The notes under the pieces were generated by a model, which was not told where the DNA came from, did not search any database, and saw nothing but the letters and a program-made list of their open reading frames with translations. Below, piece after piece: positions 55,116 to 64,000 of a stretch of DNA of 64,000 nt. The stretch comes from Ignavibacteriales bacterium (GTDB taxonomy: Bacteria > Bacteroidota > Ignavibacteria > UBA10030): assembly GCA_026390595.1 (NCBI GenBank), contig JAPLFQ010000023.1, forward strand, positions 186,001-250,000. Reading direction: 5' to 3'. Each line of letters starts with the position of its first letter. Position 1 is the stretch's first letter. The position numbers and the translations under genes are program-made.

Positions 55116-56102
55116 GACGATCGCCCCTCTTTTCAAGATCTCATTCGCGAGGTTCAGAATCGGTTGTGTGCTGCGGAAGTTCTCCTCAAGCTTGACCACC
55201 TTGCAGCCGGGGAATTCTTCCGGAAAGCTCATGATGTTGCGGATTGTGGAACCACGGAACGAGTAAATGCTCTGAGCGTCATCTCCTACAACCATGATGT
55301 TCTTGTGCTTGAGCGCGAGAAGCTTGACGAGTTCCGCCTGCACCCTGTTCGTGTCCTGGTATTCATCAACCATGATGTACTTGTACTTGTCAGAGAGCAC
55401 CGACCGGATTCCCTCCTCCTGCTTCAGGAGCAGCGCGAAATTCACCAGCAGGTCATCGTAGTCCATCAGGTTGTGCTGACGCTTGTACTGCACGTAGCTC
55501 TTGTGCACGGTCTGGATATCATCTTCGATTTCAAGGTACTGCGGGTAATCGAGCGCGAGAATCTCCTTGACCGGTGTCATAGTGTTGACCGCCCTGCTGT
55601 ACAGGTCGTACAACGCCTCTTTTCTTGGGAAGCGCTTTTCTCTCGTGTCAAACTTCAGCCTCGTTCGGATGAGATTGACAACATCCTCCGCATCCCCCTG
55701 ATCGAGGATGGTAAAGTTCATCTCGTACCCGAGTTTCGCCGCATATCGGCGGAGCACGCTGTTCGCGAAGGAATGAAACGTACCGCCGGAGATTTGTTCG
55801 CAGCGGCTATCGAGCAGGATCGATGCGCGGCGGAGCATGTCCTGTGCTGCCTTGCGGGTGAATGTCAGAAGCAGGATATGATCCGGCTTCACGCCAAGCT
55901 CCACAAGGTACGCGACGCGGTACACCACCGTTCGAGTTTTCCCCGTTCCTGCGCCTGCAATAATGAGATGAGGACCGTCGACAGAAGTCACGGCCTCATA
56001 CTGAGCAGTGTTCAGTTCTTTCTCATAATCAATTCTGAAACGCTGCGGGTGAACAAGATGCAGGGTATCAGTGGGAAGTTGCTTGAGTGTGAATTTCTTC
56101 AT
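55110..56102 (-). CDS. UvrD/Rep-type helicase, N-terminal part (interrupted)
   Basis: 330 residues with the first RecA lobe: Walker A 'IIAGAGTGKTRTVVYR' (50-56), 'LLTFTRKAAQDMLRRA' (Ia), 'GGTFHSFANSVLRR' (Ib), 'IMVDEYQDTNRVQ' (II), 'VVGDDAQSIYSFRG' (III) and 'KLEENFRSTQPILNLANEIL' (IV). After 'EILKRG' the sequence stops resembling the family and reaches TGA within the heptamer array. The partner C-terminal part resumes on the far side with essentially no missing residues; 330 plus 340 residues equals a normal helicase of ~670. The break is therefore an insertion and not a deletion. Confidence 0.87.
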
Positions 56103-56295
56103 TCCGAAACGGTTGTGTTATTGTTGAGAAGATACACCAAAAATTGTCAAAAGTGAAATTGGCCGGCTTGAGTTTACCGCAATAAAGATGTAGCTTCGTA
56201 CTGCAATGTTTTTCTGAACGCGTCACGCACCGAATCCTCCAACTTTAAAGACAACCTAACGCGGTCATCGGCTTGCCGATCCGCCCCCGACTCCT

Positions 56296-57543
56296 ATGAA
56301 TATCCTCGTCCTTAATTGCGGAAGCTCGTCACTCAAATTCCAGATCATCGAAACCGATCTCGAAATCATCGAGAAGAACGCTGACATCCAGAAGGCCAAA
56401 GGCCTCATTGAGCGCATCGGCGGCCAATCGTTGATCAATTTTCAGGCGTCCGGCCGGCCGGCCATGAAACAGGCTGTTGCGCTGCGCGATCACCGCGCGG
56501 CACTCGACTATGTTATCCGGTGGATTATTTCTTCCGAATCGCAGGTTCCCGGCATTCACTCGCTCGCCGACATTCATGCCGTCGGTCACCGCGTGGTCCA
56601 TGGCGCCGAGAAATTCACCAAGTCGGTCATCATCGACGAGGCGGTCACCAGAGGCATCGAGGACTGTATCGAGCTGGCGCCGCTTCACAATCCGGCCAAC
56701 TTGAAGGGTATCGCTGCTGCCCGCGACGTCATGGGCCCCGGAGTTCCACAGGTCGCCGTGTTCGACACCGGATTCCACTCAACGATGCCCGAGACGTCGT
56801 ACCTCTACGCGATTCCTTATCAATTGTATCGCCGGCACAAGGTACGCCGCTACGGATTTCACGGTACGTCCCACAGATATGTCGCATACCGATACCGCCA
56901 GCTCACCGGCAAAGACCTTGAGAACACGAACATCATCACGATCCATCTGGGCAACGGATGCTCGGCGTGCGCGATCAAAGCGGGCTCATCCATCAACACC
57001 TCGATGGGGCTCACACCGCTGGAAGGACTCGTGATGGGAACCCGCGGCGGCGACCTCGACCCGTCGGTGATCGAGTTTCTTGCACACAAAGAGGCGATGT
57101 CGTTGAACGAAATCGATGCGATGTTGAACAAGCAGTCCGGACTTCTGGGGCTTTCTGGGCTGACGAACGACATGCGTGATCTTCTTGCCGAGGAGCAGGA
57201 GCATCAGGATCGACGCGCGAAACTTGCTATCGACATTTTCTGTTTACGCGTGAAGAAGTATATCGGCGCCTACCTTGCCGAAATGGGGGGAGCCGACGCC
57301 ATCGTCTTTACGGGCGGTATCGGTGAAAACTCAGTCCCCGTCCGTCAGCGCATCTGCGCCGGCCTCGAATGGCTTGGCATCGAACTCGATGAATCAATCA
57401 ACGGCACATTGTATGGCGGCAAAGAAGGCGAAACAGGAACGAAGACCAGCAAGGTCAAGATCTTTGTTATTCCGACCAACGAGGAGCTGCTCATCGCGCG
57501 TGACACGGTACGCAGCGTCAAGAACGCACCACGACGCTGGTAG
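56296..57543 (+). CDS. ackA: Acetate kinase
   Basis: AckA interconverts acetyl phosphate plus ADP and acetate plus ATP. The 415-residue protein starts '[16 protein letters not shown]' with the phosphate-binding Asn, then '[21 protein letters not shown]' and '[16 protein letters not shown]' (catalytic His and Arg region), '[40 protein letters not shown]' and '[10 protein letters not shown]'. All are canonical. The usual partner pta is not in the window. A strong terminator follows. Confidence 0.96.
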   Translation: MNILVLNCGSSSLKFQIIETDLEIIEKNADIQKAKGLIERIGGQSLINFQASGRPAMKQAVALRDHRAALDYVIRWIISSESQVPGIHSLADIHAVGHRVVHGAEKFTKSVIIDEAVTRGIEDCIELAPLHNPANLKGIAAARDVMGPGVPQVAVFDTGFHSTMPETSYLYAIPYQLYRRHKVRRYGFHGTSHRYVAYRYRQLTGKDLENTNIITIHLGNGCSACAIKAGSSINTSMGLTPLEGLVMGTRGGDLDPSVIEFLAHKEAMSLNEIDAMLNKQSGLLGLSGLTNDMRDLLAEEQEHQDRRAKLAIDIFCLRVKKYIGAYLAEMGGADAIVFTGGIGENSVPVRQRICAGLEWLGIELDESINGTLYGGKEGETGTKTSKVKIFVIPTNEELLIARDTVRSVKNAPRRW

Positions 57544-57580
57544 CACTCACCGCAGAGATATCTGACACTAGCCACGAGAG

Positions 57581-57614
57581 CACGGAACAGATCATTTACT
57601 CTGTTCCGTGTTTT
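57581..57614 (+). terminator. Intrinsic terminator of ackA
   Basis: Perfect 10-base arms CACGGAACAG (57581-57590) and CTGTTCCGTG (57601-57610) with a 10-base loop, followed by TTTTCATTT. It ends ackA transcription 40 bases after the stop and just before the copper-regulator gene. Confidence 0.85.
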
Positions 57615-57649
57615 CATTTCAAAGACGCTCCGTAACACAGCGAGACACT

Positions 57650-58264
57650 ATGCCCGCGCAACCCAGGAAGAAGCACGAAAAACTGACAACAACGCTCTAC
57701 GTGAAGAACATGGTGTGCGACCGGTGCACCCGCGTCGTGCGCGAGGAACTGACCAAGATTAAACTCGACGTTCGAAGCGTTTCGCTGGGAGAGGTCGTCG
57801 TCGCCGGCGCCGCGCAGGAGCTTCCGATGGAGGACATCAAATCAGTTCTCGGCAAGAACGGGTTTGAACTCATCGAGAACCGGAAAGCGAAGACGATCGA
57901 ACAGATGAAGCTTGCGATCATCACCTTTGTTCGTGAAGATCGTGACACGTTGGGCAGGAAGCTCAGGTTCCCGGAGTACCTGAGCAAGAAGCTGGGCCTC
58001 GAGTATCATCATTTGAGCACTCTGTTTTCCTCCGTCGAGAACGTGACGATCGAGCAGTTTGTCATTCTTCAGCGAATTGAGCGAGTGAAAGAGCTTCTCA
58101 AGTACGGCGAGTTGACCCTCAGCGAAATTGCGTATAAACTTGGATACAGCAGCGTGCAGCACCTGTCGAATCAATTCAAGTCCGTCACAGGATTCACCCC
58201 CACCAAATTCAGGTCACTCACCGGACAGCAACGAAAGCCGATTGACCGGGTAAGCCGCTCGTGA
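57650..58264 (+). CDS. AraC-family regulator with N-terminal HMA-like metal-binding domain
   Basis: A 204-residue fusion. Residues ~14-75 are a heavy-metal-associated-like ferredoxin fold ('LYVKNMVCDRCTRVVREEL'; Cys23 and Cys26 replace the MxCxxC ligand pair). Residues ~105-190 are an AraC-type double helix-turn-helix ('YHHLSTLFSSVENVTIEQFV', 'LTLSEIAYKLGYSSVQHLSN', 'FKSVTGFTPTKFR'). It lies upstream of a CopZ-like chaperone and CopA on the same strand, so it probably senses copper or a similar soft metal and controls them. The ATG at 57650 is chosen; an in-frame start 14 codons earlier lies in the ackA terminator. Confidence 0.86.
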   Translation: MPAQPRKKHEKLTTTLYVKNMVCDRCTRVVREELTKIKLDVRSVSLGEVVVAGAAQELPMEDIKSVLGKNGFELIENRKAKTIEQMKLAIITFVREDRDTLGRKLRFPEYLSKKLGLEYHHLSTLFSSVENVTIEQFVILQRIERVKELLKYGELTLSEIAYKLGYSSVQHLSNQFKSVTGFTPTKFRSLTGQQRKPIDRVSRS

Positions 58265-58315
58265 CATCCTTCGACTTCGCGCCGACTGTGAATCGTCGGC
58301 GCTGCGCTCAGGATG
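58265..58315. repeat. CATCCTTCGACT hairpin repeat, copy 1
   Basis: It starts at the base after the regulator stop. The outer arms CATCCTTCGACT and CGCTCAGGATG and an inner stem GCGCCGAC/GTCGGCGC form a nested hairpin. The same outer arms recur at 58431-58481 and 58761-58810, while the inner stems differ in sequence but keep pairing. Confidence 0.7.
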
Positions 58316-58346
58316 CAATGAACTCGTTAACCTGCCTGCATAAAAA

Positions 58347-58399
58347 ACGTCAGTCTGAGCGCAGTGAGCGCTCTTCGCGAACGTAGTCGAAGACTGTAC
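58347..58399. repeat. 53-base exact repeat, copy 1
   Basis: Identical over all 53 bases to 58516-58568. It begins ACGTCAGTCTGAGCG and ends GTCGAAGACTGTAC, with self-complementary ends (GTCAGTC / GACTGTAC). Confidence 0.75.
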
Positions 58400-58430
58400 C
58401 AAGCCTTCGATAAGTGTGCCAGCCCCCGTG

Positions 58431-58481
58431 CGTCCTTCGACTCCGTCCCACTCAAAAATGAGCGGGACTACGCTCGGGATG
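58431..58481. repeat. CATCCTTCGACT hairpin repeat, copy 2
   Basis: Diverged outer arms (CGTCCTTCGACT, CGCTCGGGATG) with an inner stem of roughly GTCCCACTC against GAGCGGGAC. It lies between the two copies of the 53-base repeat. Confidence 0.65.
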
Positions 58482-58515
58482 GCGATGGCTTTTTGGGCTG
58501 CTCGGAAGAAGAGCG

Positions 58516-58568
58516 ACGTCAGTCTGAGCGCAGTGAGCGCTCTTCGCGAACGTAGTCGAAGACTGTAC
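58516..58568. repeat. 53-base exact repeat, copy 2
   Basis: Exact match to 58347-58399 at a distance of 169 bases. The 190 bases after it, up to 58760, hold no gene or hairpin that I recognise. Confidence 0.75.
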
Positions 58569-58760
58569 TCGGCCTTCGAATGTAATTCAAATCCGTTCCG
58601 TTTCTGTTTCGTTCCCGTGATATCCGTGGTTTCTTCTACCCTGTACCCACCTTGAAACCCTGTAACAAAGACTCATAAAAATGTAACGTCTCTCCCCGGA
58701 AGAATTCGCATATTTGTGAAGCGAAGGAGCATTCCCAATGAATGTCTAAGGTGCCTGTAA

Positions 58761-58810
58761 CATCCTTCGACTCCGTCCCGACAAAACATGTCGGGACTCC
58801 GCTCAGGATG
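58761..58810. repeat. CATCCTTCGACT hairpin repeat, copy 3
   Basis: Outer arms CATCCTTCGACT/CGCTCAGGATG, inner stem GTCCCGACA/TGTCGGGAC around a 5-base loop. It ends 24 bases before the copZ-like ATG, so it lies in that gene's leader. Confidence 0.75.
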
Positions 58811-58834
58811 AAGAATAATCAATTGAGGAGGGCA

Positions 58835-59047
58835 ATGAAAATTCAAGATCTTACAATTGAAGGAATGTCGTGCGGGCACTGCGTCATGCACGTCAAGAAA
58901 GAACTCGGCAAAGTTAACGGGCTTACAATCGAAAATGTGGAGATTGGCAAGGCCCGCGTTCAGTACGACGAAACGAACGTGACACCTGATCAGGTCTCGA
59001 AAGCGATCGAGGAAGCCGGATACAGGCTTGTCTCTTCATCCAAGTAA
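58835..59047 (+). CDS. CopZ-like HMA metallochaperone
   Basis: A single heavy-metal-associated domain of 70 residues, with 'IEGMSCGHCVMHVKKEL' providing the Cys13/Cys16 Cu(I) site. It would carry Cu(I) to the HMA domain of CopA, encoded next. GGAGG stands 5 bases before this ATG; an in-frame ATG 31 codons upstream would translate through the hairpin repeat and is rejected. Confidence 0.9.
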   Translation: MKIQDLTIEGMSCGHCVMHVKKELGKVNGLTIENVEIGKARVQYDETNVTPDQVSKAIEEAGYRLVSSSK

Positions 59048-59231
59048 GATCACTCGTCATGTGAAGTTGATTGTTTTCAAGGCAGAGACGCCGAGCCCGC
59101 AGAGCACCGCGGAGAATCGCGCGTTGGACACTCTGCGATACCCAGCGGCCACGGCGACTCAACGTTGAGAACCGGAATCACGAAGCGGTCTCTCGCAACG
59201 AGAACTGCACAACCCAATCGAGACAATACAG

Positions 59232-61478
59232 ATGGATCATTTTCGAACATTGACACTCCCCGTCGAGGGGATGACCTGCGCAAGCTGCGTCGCTCGCGTG
59301 GAAAAGGCGCTGAAGAAAGTCGAGGGCGTCGAGAGCACTGCGGTCAACCTGGCGACCGAGAAAGTGACGCTTTCGTTCGATCCTGCGAAAGCGAACCTCA
59401 CGGAGCTTGCCTCGATGGTAGATGAAGCCGGATACAAGCTCCTTCTCCCCACTCTTGTCACAACGCAATCCGCGTCAGGCAGTGGCGAAAGCACGCCCAC
59501 CCAAACACACCAGGAGCAAACCTACCGGAAACTTAAGTCGGATTTTCTGTTCAGCGCTGCCCTGACGATTCCAATCATGTTCATCAGCATGGTGAGCATG
59601 GCCGAGTGGTTCATGCGTTGGTCTCCCCTCTCCATGGACGAGGTCAACAAGCTTCTTTTCCTGGCGACAACGCTGATTGTTTTTGTTCCCGGGAGGCGAT
59701 TTTTTCAGGCCGCGTGGAATCTGGCCAAACACTTCTCAGCCGACATGAACACCCTTGTGGCAGTCGGCACCGGTACCGCTTACATCTTCAGCGCTTTGGT
59801 TGTCCTGTTCCCGGAATGGCTTCCCACGGCCGCCGCGGAGAATGTGGTGTACTTCGATACCGCGGCGACGATTACAACTCTCATTCTGATGGGCAGACTT
59901 CTTGAAGCGAAAGCCAAACAACGAACGACAGACGCCATCAAGAAGCTTCTCGGCCTTCAGCCCAAGACTGCTCGCGTCTATCGGAATGGCGGTGAACTCG
60001 ACGTTCTGATCGGCGAGTTGATTGTCGATGACTTGATTATCGTCCGGCCGGGAGAGAAAATTCCTGTGGATGGGATCATCACGAGCGGCTCGACATCGAT
60101 CGACGAATCACTCGTTACCGGCGAGAGTTTGCCGGTCGACAAAACGACGGGTCAGAAGGTCATTGGCGGGACAATCAACAGTAACGGGAGCATTGAATTC
60201 CAAGCAACTGCCGTCGGCAAAGACACCGTCATCGCCAATATTGTCCGGCTGGTGGAAGAAGCACAGGGATCAAAAGCGCCTATTCAGGCGCTGGCTGACA
60301 CGATCGCTGCGGTCTTCGTTCCCATCGTCATCTCAATCGCGGTTGTGACGTTTCTCCTCTGGTATTTTGTTGGCGGACTTCCATTCACAGCAGCGATGAT
60401 CAATTTTATCGCCGTGATGATTATCGCGTGCCCATGCGCACTCGGATTGGCGACGCCCACGGCAATCATGGTTGGAACCGGCCTCGGCGCATCGCATGGA
60501 ATTCTGATCAAGAATGCGGAGAGCCTTGAGAGGGCTGAGAAAATTCAGACGATTGTCCTCGACAAAACAGGCACAATCACGGAAGGCAAACCGTCAGTGA
60601 CGGATTTTGAGGTGTTGAGTGGTTTTGAAGAACAGCGCGTGCTTCAGCGTGTCGCTTCGCTTGAGAACAAATCGGAACATCCGCTTGGGAGGGCGGTCGC
60701 AGACTATGCCAGGAAGCATGGAGTATCACTGGTAAGCGTAGATTCATTTGAAAACATGCCGGGATTCGGGTTGCGTGGAAACATCGGGTCTGACGCGATT
60801 GTGGTTGGGAACAATGGGATGATGGAGAAGTGGTCCGTCCAGATCTCGGTTGCTCAGGAAATCTCAGCCCGATTATCGCGGGACGGCAAGACTCCGGTTC
60901 TGGTTGCTTTGAACGGAGTGCTCTGCGCTGTCATCGGGATTGCCGACACAATCAAGCCGGGATCAAAAGAATCCATCGCCGAATTGCGGCAGATGGGTTT
61001 TGACATTATGATGATCACGGGTGACAACGAGCAGACAGCGCAAGCGATCGCGCAGCAGGCTGGCGTTACTTCCGTCATTGCCGGAGTCCTACCCCAGGGA
61101 AAGTCGGAGCATGTCAAGCGTCTGCAGCGAGAGGGAAAGAGAGTCGCAATGGTGGGCGATGGAATCAACGATGCGCCGGCCCTCGCCCAGGCCGACGTGA
61201 GCATTGCGATGGGAAGTGGCACGGATGTCGCGATGGAAACTGCAGATATTACACTGATGCACAGCGATCTTCAGGGGGTCGTTGCTGCGATCCGGCTTTC
61301 AAAGCGGACCATCCTGAGCATCAAACAGAATCTCTTCTGGGCCTTCATCTATAATATCATCGGCATACCTGTCGCCGCACTGGGCCTGCTCAACCCGATG
61401 GTCGCTGCCGCCGCCATGGCAATGAGCTCGGTGAGCGTCGTTTCGAATTCTCTGAGGCTGAGGCGGTTTCGGATGTGA
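59232..61478 (+). CDS. copA: Cu(I)-exporting P1B-type ATPase CopA
   Basis: A 748-residue copper exporter of the inner membrane. One N-terminal HMA domain ('[14 protein letters not shown]', Cys16/Cys19) precedes eight predicted helices. The actuator loop '[10 protein letters not shown]' is near 295, the membrane copper site is '[11 protein letters not shown]' near 398, the phosphorylated Asp lies in '[12 protein letters not shown]' near 442, 'SEHPLGRAV' is the nucleotide site and '[20 protein letters not shown]' the hinge. The distal '[37 protein letters not shown]' carries the Tyr-Asn and Met-x-x-Ser-Ser ligands typical of Cu(I). Forms a copper-resistance unit with the two preceding genes. 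Confidence 0.96.
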   Translation: MDHFRTLTLPVEGMTCASCVARVEKALKKVEGVESTAVNLATEKVTLSFDPAKANLTELASMVDEAGYKLLLPTLVTTQSASGSGESTPTQTHQEQTYRKLKSDFLFSAALTIPIMFISMVSMAEWFMRWSPLSMDEVNKLLFLATTLIVFVPGRRFFQAAWNLAKHFSADMNTLVAVGTGTAYIFSALVVLFPEWLPTAAAENVVYFDTAATITTLILMGRLLEAKAKQRTTDAIKKLLGLQPKTARVYRNGGELDVLIGELIVDDLIIVRPGEKIPVDGIITSGSTSIDESLVTGESLPVDKTTGQKVIGGTINSNGSIEFQATAVGKDTVIANIVRLVEEAQGSKAPIQALADTIAAVFVPIVISIAVVTFLLWYFVGGLPFTAAMINFIAVMIIACPCALGLATPTAIMVGTGLGASHGILIKNAESLERAEKIQTIVLDKTGTITEGKPSVTDFEVLSGFEEQRVLQRVASLENKSEHPLGRAVADYARKHGVSLVSVDSFENMPGFGLRGNIGSDAIVVGNNGMMEKWSVQISVAQEISARLSRDGKTPVLVALNGVLCAVIGIADTIKPGSKESIAELRQMGFDIMMITGDNEQTAQAIAQQAGVTSVIAGVLPQGKSEHVKRLQREGKRVAMVGDGINDAPALAQADVSIAMGSGTDVAMETADITLMHSDLQGVVAAIRLSKRTILSIKQNLFWAFIYNIIGIPVAALGLLNPMVAAAAMAMSSVSVVSNSLRLRRFRM

Positions 61479-61578
61479 GAGAAAGCAGCACTCAACAATC
61501 GGCGGTCAGCACCCGATCTTTCACTTCTTCCGTCTTACCAACCCGAACTGAAAACGCCCTCACGTTTCACCCCTTCGT

Positions 61579-62544
61579 TCAATTGGGAATGTCATAGTAC
61601 ACTGAGTCTGTCACCATCGCGCCGAAGAGCCCCAAACCGCCGTTGATGTTCGTCCAATCCGGCAAGTCCGTTCTGATTGAGATCGCGTCCTGGTAACCGT
61701 TGGTGATGTTGTAGTACGTATAGAGATTTTTCTCAACCTGTGTGAGAACGAAAAGCGCACGACGAATCCAGAGTCCATTCCCATATTGCCTCTGAAGCTC
61801 GTTGACCTTCGCCTTGTAGGCTGTGACAAAAAACATGCTTCCTTCTAACTGCAAGCTGCCGGGCGGACCGGGAGCCGAGCCCCTCCGAACAAGCTTCGGG
61901 AAACCGTAGTATTGTGTTGTATCCACTATGAACACAAACTTCGGAACTTCCGTCCTCATCCGAACCCACGTTGAATCTTGCAAAACGTCATACTCAAGGA
62001 AGAACCTGATCAAACAGCCGTACGTCAAAGGGCTGATGAATGCCTGCACGCCGAGATCCTCCGCGGTCCCGTCTCTGACACGACTCAGACTTAGCATCAT
62101 AGGATTAGACAGTTTCAGGTATCCTGTATCGGGGACGATGACGCTTGTCTGAACGCTTCCGTCCAATGGTGTCAAAACGTCTAGTGTATGGGTCTTGCCT
62201 GTCCGGACGCGATACGGAAACGCCATATACGCGACGACGTTGTCGTCGAACCTGCTTGCGTCGCTTCGGGGGACTGTGGTCTCACGGTATTGAACAACCA
62301 ATCCCCCCTGGGATACCGTCACAGCAGCGCCTCGCACGGCCTGGTCCTGCAAGACATCGTACGGATTGAACCCGGGCGGATCGTACGTTTTCAGAACTCT
62401 GACGTACTGCGTGTCCGATCCGTTCGAGAGGATGGCGAAAACAGCCAGCTTCTGTTCATACTGCCCCTTGGGCGAGAACGGTTTCTCGCAGCCGATGAAC
62501 AGGAGCATCACGACAAGGAGAATATGTTTCGATAGTGACTTCAT
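61579..62544 (-). CDS. DUF4249 outer-membrane-associated lipoprotein
   Basis: A 321-residue lipoprotein: the signal 'ILLVVMLLFIGC' ends at lipobox Cys19. The body ('QKLAVFAILSNGSDTQYVRV', 'GKTHTLDVLTPLDG', 'YTYYNITNGYQDAISI', 'GLFGAMVTDSVYYDIP') matches DUF4249, a beta-rich family found only in Bacteroidota-type genomes and almost always encoded beside a TonB-dependent receptor, as here. A role in ligand capture for the receptor is likely but unproven. Confidence 0.86.
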   Translation of the reverse strand: MKSLSKHILLVVMLLFIGCEKPFSPKGQYEQKLAVFAILSNGSDTQYVRVLKTYDPPGFNPYDVLQDQAVRGAAVTVSQGGLVVQYRETTVPRSDASRFDDNVVAYMAFPYRVRTGKTHTLDVLTPLDGSVQTSVIVPDTGYLKLSNPMMLSLSRVRDGTAEDLGVQAFISPLTYGCLIRFFLEYDVLQDSTWVRMRTEVPKFVFIVDTTQYYGFPKLVRRGSAPGPPGSLQLEGSMFFVTAYKAKVNELQRQYGNGLWIRRALFVLTQVEKNLYTYYNITNGYQDAISIRTDLPDWTNINGGLGLFGAMVTDSVYYDIPN

Positions 62545-62651
62545 CTTTCAGAGGATGTCAAAAAACGGACCGCCGAGGACTCGAAACACCGTCCCACGGT
62601 CATCGTGGCAGTGCATGAGATTCTCCCGTCATACCGCGCCGCCCCAGATGC

Positions 62652-62676
62652 TCTTCGACAGTTGAACTGTCGAAGA
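62652..62676. repeat. Palindrome around AGTTGAACT, first of a pair
   Basis: TCTTCGACAG and its complement (62652-62661, 62667-62676) flank the core TTGAA. It lies in the ~316-base gap between the TonB receptor and DUF4249 genes, nine bases from a second palindrome with a similar core. Confidence 0.7.
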
Positions 62677-62684
62677 TGGGCCAA

Positions 62685-62709
62685 TGTCCGAGAGTTCAAC
62701 TCTCGGACA
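62685..62709. repeat. Palindrome around AGTTCAACT, second of a pair
   Basis: Perfect 12-base arms TGTCCGAGAGTT (62685-62696) and its complement (62698-62709) around one central base. No T-run follows on the minus strand. Apart from this pair the gap holds no feature I can support. Confidence 0.7.
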
Positions 62710-62860
62710 ACAAGGGTCATGTGTTTTTTTATATCGGTTCTTGACGCAGACTTTGTTGACAATGTTCCTCTGCGATTCTCCCCGCCAGACCGCGTGGCGG
62801 GCTGGTGCGGACTCAGCGTCTCCGCGATGAAGACTACAATATGATTTGTTTGAACTGGCA

Positions 62861-64000
62861 CTAGAACTCCAGACTCAGTGTCGCAGTCGGGAACACCGGC
62901 AACATATCGACTTGCTGGCCGGTTTTTCTGTCGAAGTAGAACAAGTTCTTGTGATTGTAGGCATTGATGATGCTCACTCCGATGGATCCGGAGAACGGAC
63001 GGGCAGTGAATCGATACGTCGCATTGACATCGAGCCGATGGTATGTCGGGAGCCGCGCCGCATTCTTGTCTCCAAGCCGGATGTACGGTCCGGGTGTTTC
63101 CGAAACCCAAGGCCCGCGAAAAATGTTCGTCAGCGCCAGGCGATCGTAGTACCCAATCGTTTGCGTATACGGAAGCCCGCTTCCGAATTGCCACCTCGCC
63201 CCCACCTCGAGTCCTTCAATGGGTCGATAGGTCACCAGGAGATTCAGCGTATGTCTCCGATCGTACCGGGGGTTGTAGGTGAAACCCCTTGTCGTAACCG
63301 AGGTCCAGGCCAGGCTGTAGGCCCCATAGAGATCGATCGCATTCGTACCATACCGCAACAGCGTTTCGAATCCGTACGCCGCTCCAGTCCCGTTGATGTA
63401 GTCCGGATCCTGCGAATCGATCTTATCCCGGTTATAGAGTACGAGCGACCTGTAGTCTTTGTAGTATCCCTGGAAACTCGCTGAGAAGTTTCGCAGGGGA
63501 TTGCCCTCCAAGCCGACAACATAGTGGTCGGCCAGTTCGGGCTTCAACTGACCGGCAAGCTGGACCCATGTATCGAAGATCGAGATGATGTCGTCTTCGT
63601 TGTTGAGCGTGATCAGACTTTGAGTGAAGCGTCCGTACGACACTTTCCCCACCCAAGTCTGCCACAGCGGGTAACTGAGATTCAGCCGCGGCTGGACGAC
63701 CTCGAAACCGGCGTCACGGCTCATGAGGCTTCCCAGATCAAGATTGACACCGAGATCAGCTTTCAGAAGCCCTGCCGTAAACTGGTACTGGGTCCAGACC
63801 GAGGCTTCCGCGAGATCGCTGTAGTAGTGTAGATGAACTCCCGCGTTGTTTACGAGCCAGTCTTCGAGCATTGGGAAATTGAACTCGAAACCGAAGAGAA
63901 ACAGATCGTGATTGTCTGTATAGAGCGTCCCATTGACGCGGACGCCAGCTTCCCGGACACTTGCTGTGGATGACGAGATGTCGGGCGACGATTTCGCGTC
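62861..64000 (-). CDS. TonB-dependent receptor, C-terminal beta-barrel part, cut by window edge
   Basis: The frame is open from the right edge to the stop at 62861 (380 residues in window). The sequence is a typical outer-membrane barrel: alternating aromatic strands ('VHLHYYSDLAEASVWTQYQF', 'ETLLRYGTNAIDLYGAYSLAW', 'RHTLNLLVTYRPIEGLEVGARWQFG', 'RLDVNATYRF'), 'NAYNHKNLFYFD' near the end, and a terminal Phe that serves as the BAM insertion signal. Plug and TonB box lie beyond the edge. It is followed by the DUF4249 lipoprotein gene on the same strand, so the two probably form an uptake pair; the ligand is unknown. Confidence 0.88.
   Translation of the reverse strand, partial: DAKSSPDISSSTASVREAGVRVNGTLYTDNHDLFLFGFEFNFPMLEDWLVNNAGVHLHYYSDLAEASVWTQYQFTAGLLKADLGVNLDLGSLMSRDAGFEVVQPRLNLSYPLWQTWVGKVSYGRFTQSLITLNNEDDIISIFDTWVQLAGQLKPELADHYVVGLEGNPLRNFSASFQGYYKDYRSLVLYNRDKIDSQDPDYINGTGAAYGFETLLRYGTNAIDLYGAYSLAWTSVTTRGFTYNPRYDRRHTLNLLVTYRPIEGLEVGARWQFGSGLPYTQTIGYYDRLALTNIFRGPWVSETPGPYIRLGDKNAARLPTYHRLDVNATYRFTARPFSGSIGVSIINAYNHKNLFYFDRKTGQQVDMLPVFPTATLSLEF

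Overview
The window looks like a chromosome segment of a diderm bacterium of the Bacteroidota/Ignavibacteriota (old Bacteroidetes-Chlorobi) lineage. Two secreted proteins end in the 'QNYPNPFNP' type IX secretion (T9SS) sorting domain. There is also a PorZ-like propeller protein, a TonB-dependent receptor paired with a DUF4249 lipoprotein, LptD and WaaA for lipopolysaccharide, and the hpnC-hpnD-hpnE squalene genes. Base composition is moderately GC-rich, and visibly AT-richer over the restriction-modification locus. Several start regions share a TTGNNN-17-TATATT type promoter, so a normal housekeeping sigma factor is likely. I cannot name a genus.

Layout, left to right. 1-4.0 kb: PorZ-like protein (cut by the edge), PHP phosphoesterase and a Crp/Fnr regulator, all on the minus strand. 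4.3-10 kb: a 51-residue membrane protein, a minus-strand operon of HhH-GPD glycosylase, alpha/beta hydrolase and a small unknown protein, an HDAC-like deacylase converging on a macrodomain protein, and a cNMP-GAF histidine kinase. 10.3-15.4 kb: waaA, larC, priA. 15.4-23.7 kb: type I restriction-modification operon hsdM - PDDEXK (DUF1016) - hsdS - HEPN gene - hsdR. 23.8-27.5 kb: hpnC-hpnD-(broken four-helix-bundle gene)-hpnE. 27.8-33.4 kb: a TPR protein, tRNA-Leu, then tig-clpP-clpX. 33.4-45.7 kb: ROK kinase-lptD, a T9SS propeller protein behind a poly-G promoter, a T9SS multidomain protein, a GH38 mannosidase and a phytanoyl-CoA dioxygenase-like protein. 45.9-53.5 kb: an unusual response regulator, a metalloprotease, and an operon of HisC-like PLP enzyme, nucleotidyltransferase, CDP-alcohol transferase and phosphoesterase. 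53.5-56.1 kb: a UvrD-type helicase gene split in two by a four-helix-bundle gene. 56.3-61.5 kb: ackA, then a copper module (AraC regulator with HMA-like domain, CopZ-like chaperone, CopA). 61.6-64 kb: DUF4249 lipoprotein and TonB-dependent receptor, cut by the right edge.

The strongest unusual signals are these. (1) Two four-helix-bundle (23S-rRNA-intervening-sequence type) genes are each bracketed by tandem heptamer arrays. One of them sits inside the helicase coding region and splits it with almost no loss of sequence. (2) A gene with a HEPN RNase motif is translationally coupled between hsdS and hsdR, beside a PDDEXK gene that carries a palindrome also found just outside it. (3) A near-consensus promoter has 13 G in its spacer in front of a secreted surface protein, a candidate phase switch. 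(4) A four-gene operon could build and remodel a phospholipid or phosphono headgroup. (5) Intergenic space holds several families of palindromic repeats.
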